A DNA stretch of 33,751 nucleotides from Victivallales bacterium (GTDB lineage Bacteria > Verrucomicrobiota > Lentisphaeria > Oligosphaerales > Oligosphaeraceae): assembly GCA_017964325.1 (NCBI GenBank), contig JAGCSE010000200.1, forward strand, positions 1 through 33,751, in the 5' to 3' direction. Below the pieces are notes generated by a model. It was given only the letters and a program-made list of their open reading frames with translations, made no database searches and was not told the DNA's origin. The position numbers and the translations under genes were made by a program. Below are positions 31,725 through 33,751 of this stretch, one piece after another; within the stretch, counting starts at the first letter, position 1; each line of letters opens with the position of its first letter.

Positions 31725-32459
31725 ATGCAGAACATCTACGACAACGAGACGTTCTTCGCCGGATACAGCAAAATCCGTGAAAACAAGAACAGCGCAAACG
31801 AGCTGTTCGAGAAACCGGCATTGTTTTCGCTGTTGCCGCCGCTGGATGGAAAAGCCGTCATTGATTTGGGCTGCGGCTACGGCGAACATTGCATGGAATA
31901 TGTCAAAAGAGGCGCTGCAAATGTCGTAGGAATCGATATTTCTGAAAAGATGCTGGCCATTGCAAAAGCAAAGAACAACCATCCGAAAATCATCTATCTC
32001 CATTTGCCGATGGAGGAGATTTCGTCTATTGAAGGAAAATTCGATGTGGCGGCCAGTTCGCTGGCCATCCATTATGTAGAAGACTATCAAGCACTTGTGC
32101 GTGGCATCCATAAGAAGCTGAATGACAATGGCATATTTGTCTTTTCGCAGGAGCATCCCATGAACACGTGCTTTTCGGATGGCGACCGCTGGACGCGGGA
32201 TGAAAACGGTCGCAAATTGTTTGCCAACATCGCGAACTACGGTGTCGAAAAGGAGGTGGAATCGACGTGGTTCATCGAACATATAAAGAAATACCACAGG
32301 ATGTTTTCCACTGTCATCAACACGTTGATAGACAACGGCTTCGTTATTGAAAAGATTGTCGAGCCAATACCCACGGCAGAATTGCTGAAAGCACATCCCG
32401 AACAATATGACCTGCTCCACAAGCCCGATTTTTTGCTGGTGAAGGCCAGAAAAGTCTAA
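31725..32459 (+). CDS. Class I SAM-dependent methyltransferase
   Basis: A 244-residue Rossmann-fold methyltransferase. Motif I is AVIDLGCGYGEHC, followed by VVGIDISEKMLAIAKAKN (motif II acidic residue Asp in GIDIS), MEEISSIEGKFDVAASSLAIHYVEDYQ (motif IV) and LNDNGIFVFSQEHPMNTC (motif VI region). The HYVEDY and FSQEHPM pieces are typical of small-molecule or ubiquinone/menaquinone-type methyltransferases (Methyltransf_11/25). The exact acceptor is unknown. It lies 12 bases after the AIM24-like gene, which suggests one transcript. Confidence 0.88.
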   Translation: MQNIYDNETFFAGYSKIRENKNSANELFEKPALFSLLPPLDGKAVIDLGCGYGEHCMEYVKRGAANVVGIDISEKMLAIAKAKNNHPKIIYLHLPMEEISSIEGKFDVAASSLAIHYVEDYQALVRGIHKKLNDNGIFVFSQEHPMNTCFSDGDRWTRDENGRKLFANIANYGVEKEVESTWFIEHIKKYHRMFSTVINTLIDNGFVIEKIVEPIPTAELLKAHPEQYDLLHKPDFLLVKARKV

Positions 32460-32574
32460 ACAGGAGCCAACGTCAACCGAAAATCACAAAAATAGCAGTC
32501 CTGTGGTAAAAAGTGGCAATATAGTATAAGGATGAACAGAATCTCAACCAATTGTGGATGAAAGGGCAAACATC
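32460..32574. other. 115-bp spacer before the radical SAM gene
   Basis: No gene or strong terminator is visible. It ends with AAAGG at 32561-32565, which serves the GTG start at 32575. Confidence 0.3.
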
Positions 32575-33751
32575 GTGTCGGCTTTGGATAAATATTTGAA
32601 ACAGTGTAACGAAGTGTATCACACGACGTTGGATCCGTGCAAGTTCGGGTGTGTGCGGATTCATCTCGTGCCGCCGCGAAAGGCGGAGTTCGGCACGCCG
32701 TGGGCCGTTATCCTCAATGGCTACCATGTGCTGCCAGTCCAGACGTCGTGGGCCATTTTGTTAAAGGAATTCATCGAATGCCTCAACAAGACGAATGGCC
32801 GGAGCCTGACGGACGCGGATGTCATCAAACTGGTCAATGAAGTCGTGGAAAACGTCAGGAAATTGTTCAAAAAGGCGAAGGAGACGGACATTCGCGCGGA
32901 TTTGCTGGATATCGTAAATACTTTGAAGGCAGTAGCATACGGAGAAGAGCCGCCTGTTGAAATCGGTCATCTGACATTGGCGGAGTATTCGGACTGCATG
33001 AAGGCGCCGCATCGAGTCGATCTATTGGTCTCCGCCATGGAAAAAGGCAATGTCTGGAATTGCAACCAGCGGTGTCTGCACTGTTATGCCTGCGGCGAAC
33101 GGCTGGCCAGCGCTCCTGAACTGCCCACAAAAGACTGGTTGGCCATCATCGACAAGCTGAAAAAAGCCTGCGTGCCCGCTATTACATTTACAGGCGGTGA
33201 GCCGACGATGCGTGACGATCTAGTTGAAATGATTGATCATGCCCGCTGGTTCGTGACACGGCTGAATACCAACGGCATTTTGCTGAACAAAGAATTGTGC
33301 AAGAAGCTCTATGCGGCATCGTTGGACAGCGTACAGGTGACGTTCTATTCCAGCGACAAGGAAATTCACAACAAATTGGTCGGCGGCGATCATTTCGACG
33401 CGACGGTGGAAGGCATCAAAAACGCCTTGGAAGCAGGGCTGGACGTCAGCGTCAACACGCCATTATGCTCTGTCAATCAAGACTATACGGAGACATTGCA
33501 TTATCTGAAGCGGCTCGGTGTGCATTATTTCTCCTGCTCGGGGCTGATACCAAGCGGCAATGCGCTACGCGGGCCATCGTCAATTACACGATTGGGGCAG
33601 GAGGAAATCACGGCGGTGGTGCAGAAAGCGTGGAAGTATTGCACGGAGCACGAATTGGAGCTGTCGTTCACGTCGCCAGGCTGGATAGCGGAGCATGAGC
33701 TGCTGCGGATGAAAATGGTCGTGCCGTCATGCGGAGCCTGCCTGTCGAACA
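32575..33751 (+). CDS. Radical SAM/SPASM-type protein with possible PqqD-like N-terminus, truncated by window edge
   Basis: Translation from GTG at 32575 (AAAGG 9 bases upstream; in-frame stop at 32533) gives 392 residues before the edge. Radical SAM Cys163, Cys167 and Cys170 form CX3CX2C in NCNQRCLHCYACGE, followed by FTGGEPTMRDDL (207-216), the LNTNGILLNKELC strand and SVNTPLCSVNQDY. The last visible residues, SCGACLSN with Cys386 and Cys389, look like the start of a SPASM or twitch auxiliary-cluster region. Residues about 40-95 (WAVILNGYHVLPVQTSWAIL, then LTDADVIKLVNEVVENV) resemble the winged-helix PqqD/RRE fold that binds precursor peptides. The role, such as peptide maturation, cannot be settled without the following genes. 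Confidence 0.85.
   Translation, partial: MSALDKYLKQCNEVYHTTLDPCKFGCVRIHLVPPRKAEFGTPWAVILNGYHVLPVQTSWAILLKEFIECLNKTNGRSLTDADVIKLVNEVVENVRKLFKKAKETDIRADLLDIVNTLKAVAYGEEPPVEIGHLTLAEYSDCMKAPHRVDLLVSAMEKGNVWNCNQRCLHCYACGERLASAPELPTKDWLAIIDKLKKACVPAITFTGGEPTMRDDLVEMIDHARWFVTRLNTNGILLNKELCKKLYAASLDSVQVTFYSSDKEIHNKLVGGDHFDATVEGIKNALEAGLDVSVNTPLCSVNQDYTETLHYLKRLGVHYFSCSGLIPSGNALRGPSSITRLGQEEITAVVQKAWKYCTEHELELSFTSPGWIAEHELLRMKMVVPSCGACLSN

Noticed and set aside
1..33751. tRNA, rRNA or intact insertion sequence
   Set aside because: No cloverleaf with TTCGA arm, no rRNA core sequence and no transposase-like protein was recognised by eye on either strand.

Overview
The window reads like a chromosomal segment of a strictly anaerobic, probably gut-associated Gram-negative bacterium. 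It has an oxygen-sensitive class III ribonucleotide reductase with its activase, ferrous-iron uptake by a fused FeoA-FeoB protein, a Nim-like flavoprotein, and several large exported proteins: a Tat-type phosphoesterase, a parallel beta-helix protein and a very long uncharacterised secreted protein. That mix of exported enzymes and Gfo/Idh/MocA oxidoreductases resembles Lentisphaerae/Kiritimatiellota-type genomes, but no marker gene is present, so the placement is only a guess.

Layout. 1-5435 (minus strand): partial Gfo/Idh/MocA dehydrogenase, DUF805 membrane protein, a 1.25-kb-residue-class secreted protein (about 1251 aa) and a Tat-exported metallophosphoesterase. 5535-7437 (plus): an exported Cys-rich DUF2225-like protein, a pyridoxamine-phosphate-oxidase-fold (Nim-like) protein and a phosphinothricin-type acetyltransferase. 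7467-10569: feoAB fusion plus a small Cys-rich membrane protein, behind a good sigma70-like promoter. 10924-14845: nrdD, a small CxxC thioredoxin-fold protein and nrdG, with candidate NrdR-type sites upstream. 14864-19393: PHP phosphoesterase, beta-helix protein, GNAT acetyltransferase, Cys2 Ntn-hydrolase and a DUF3795-like protein, most of them overlapping or nearly so.

19607-27601 (minus) is the most interesting part: a five-gene, translationally coupled defence-type operon. In transcription order it encodes a type III Mod-like adenine methyltransferase, a Res-like helicase with a C-terminal PD-(D/E)xK-like nuclease, a 76-aa helical protein, a DndD/SMC-like ATPase, and a HerA-like ATPase whose N-terminus resembles DndE. 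It therefore combines restriction-modification parts with phosphorothioation-system (Dnd) parts while lacking, within this window, the sulfur-chemistry genes dndA/B/C. The middle of the methyltransferase gene is markedly AT-rich, which suggests exchange of its target-recognition region. Upstream lies about 765 bp of non-coding DNA full of nested inverted repeats.

28367-33751 (plus): a double-receiver hybrid histidine kinase, an AIM24/TIGR00266 protein, a SAM methyltransferase and a truncated radical SAM/SPASM-type protein with a possible PqqD-like (RiPP recognition) N-terminus. No tRNA, rRNA, CRISPR array or intact insertion sequence was seen.
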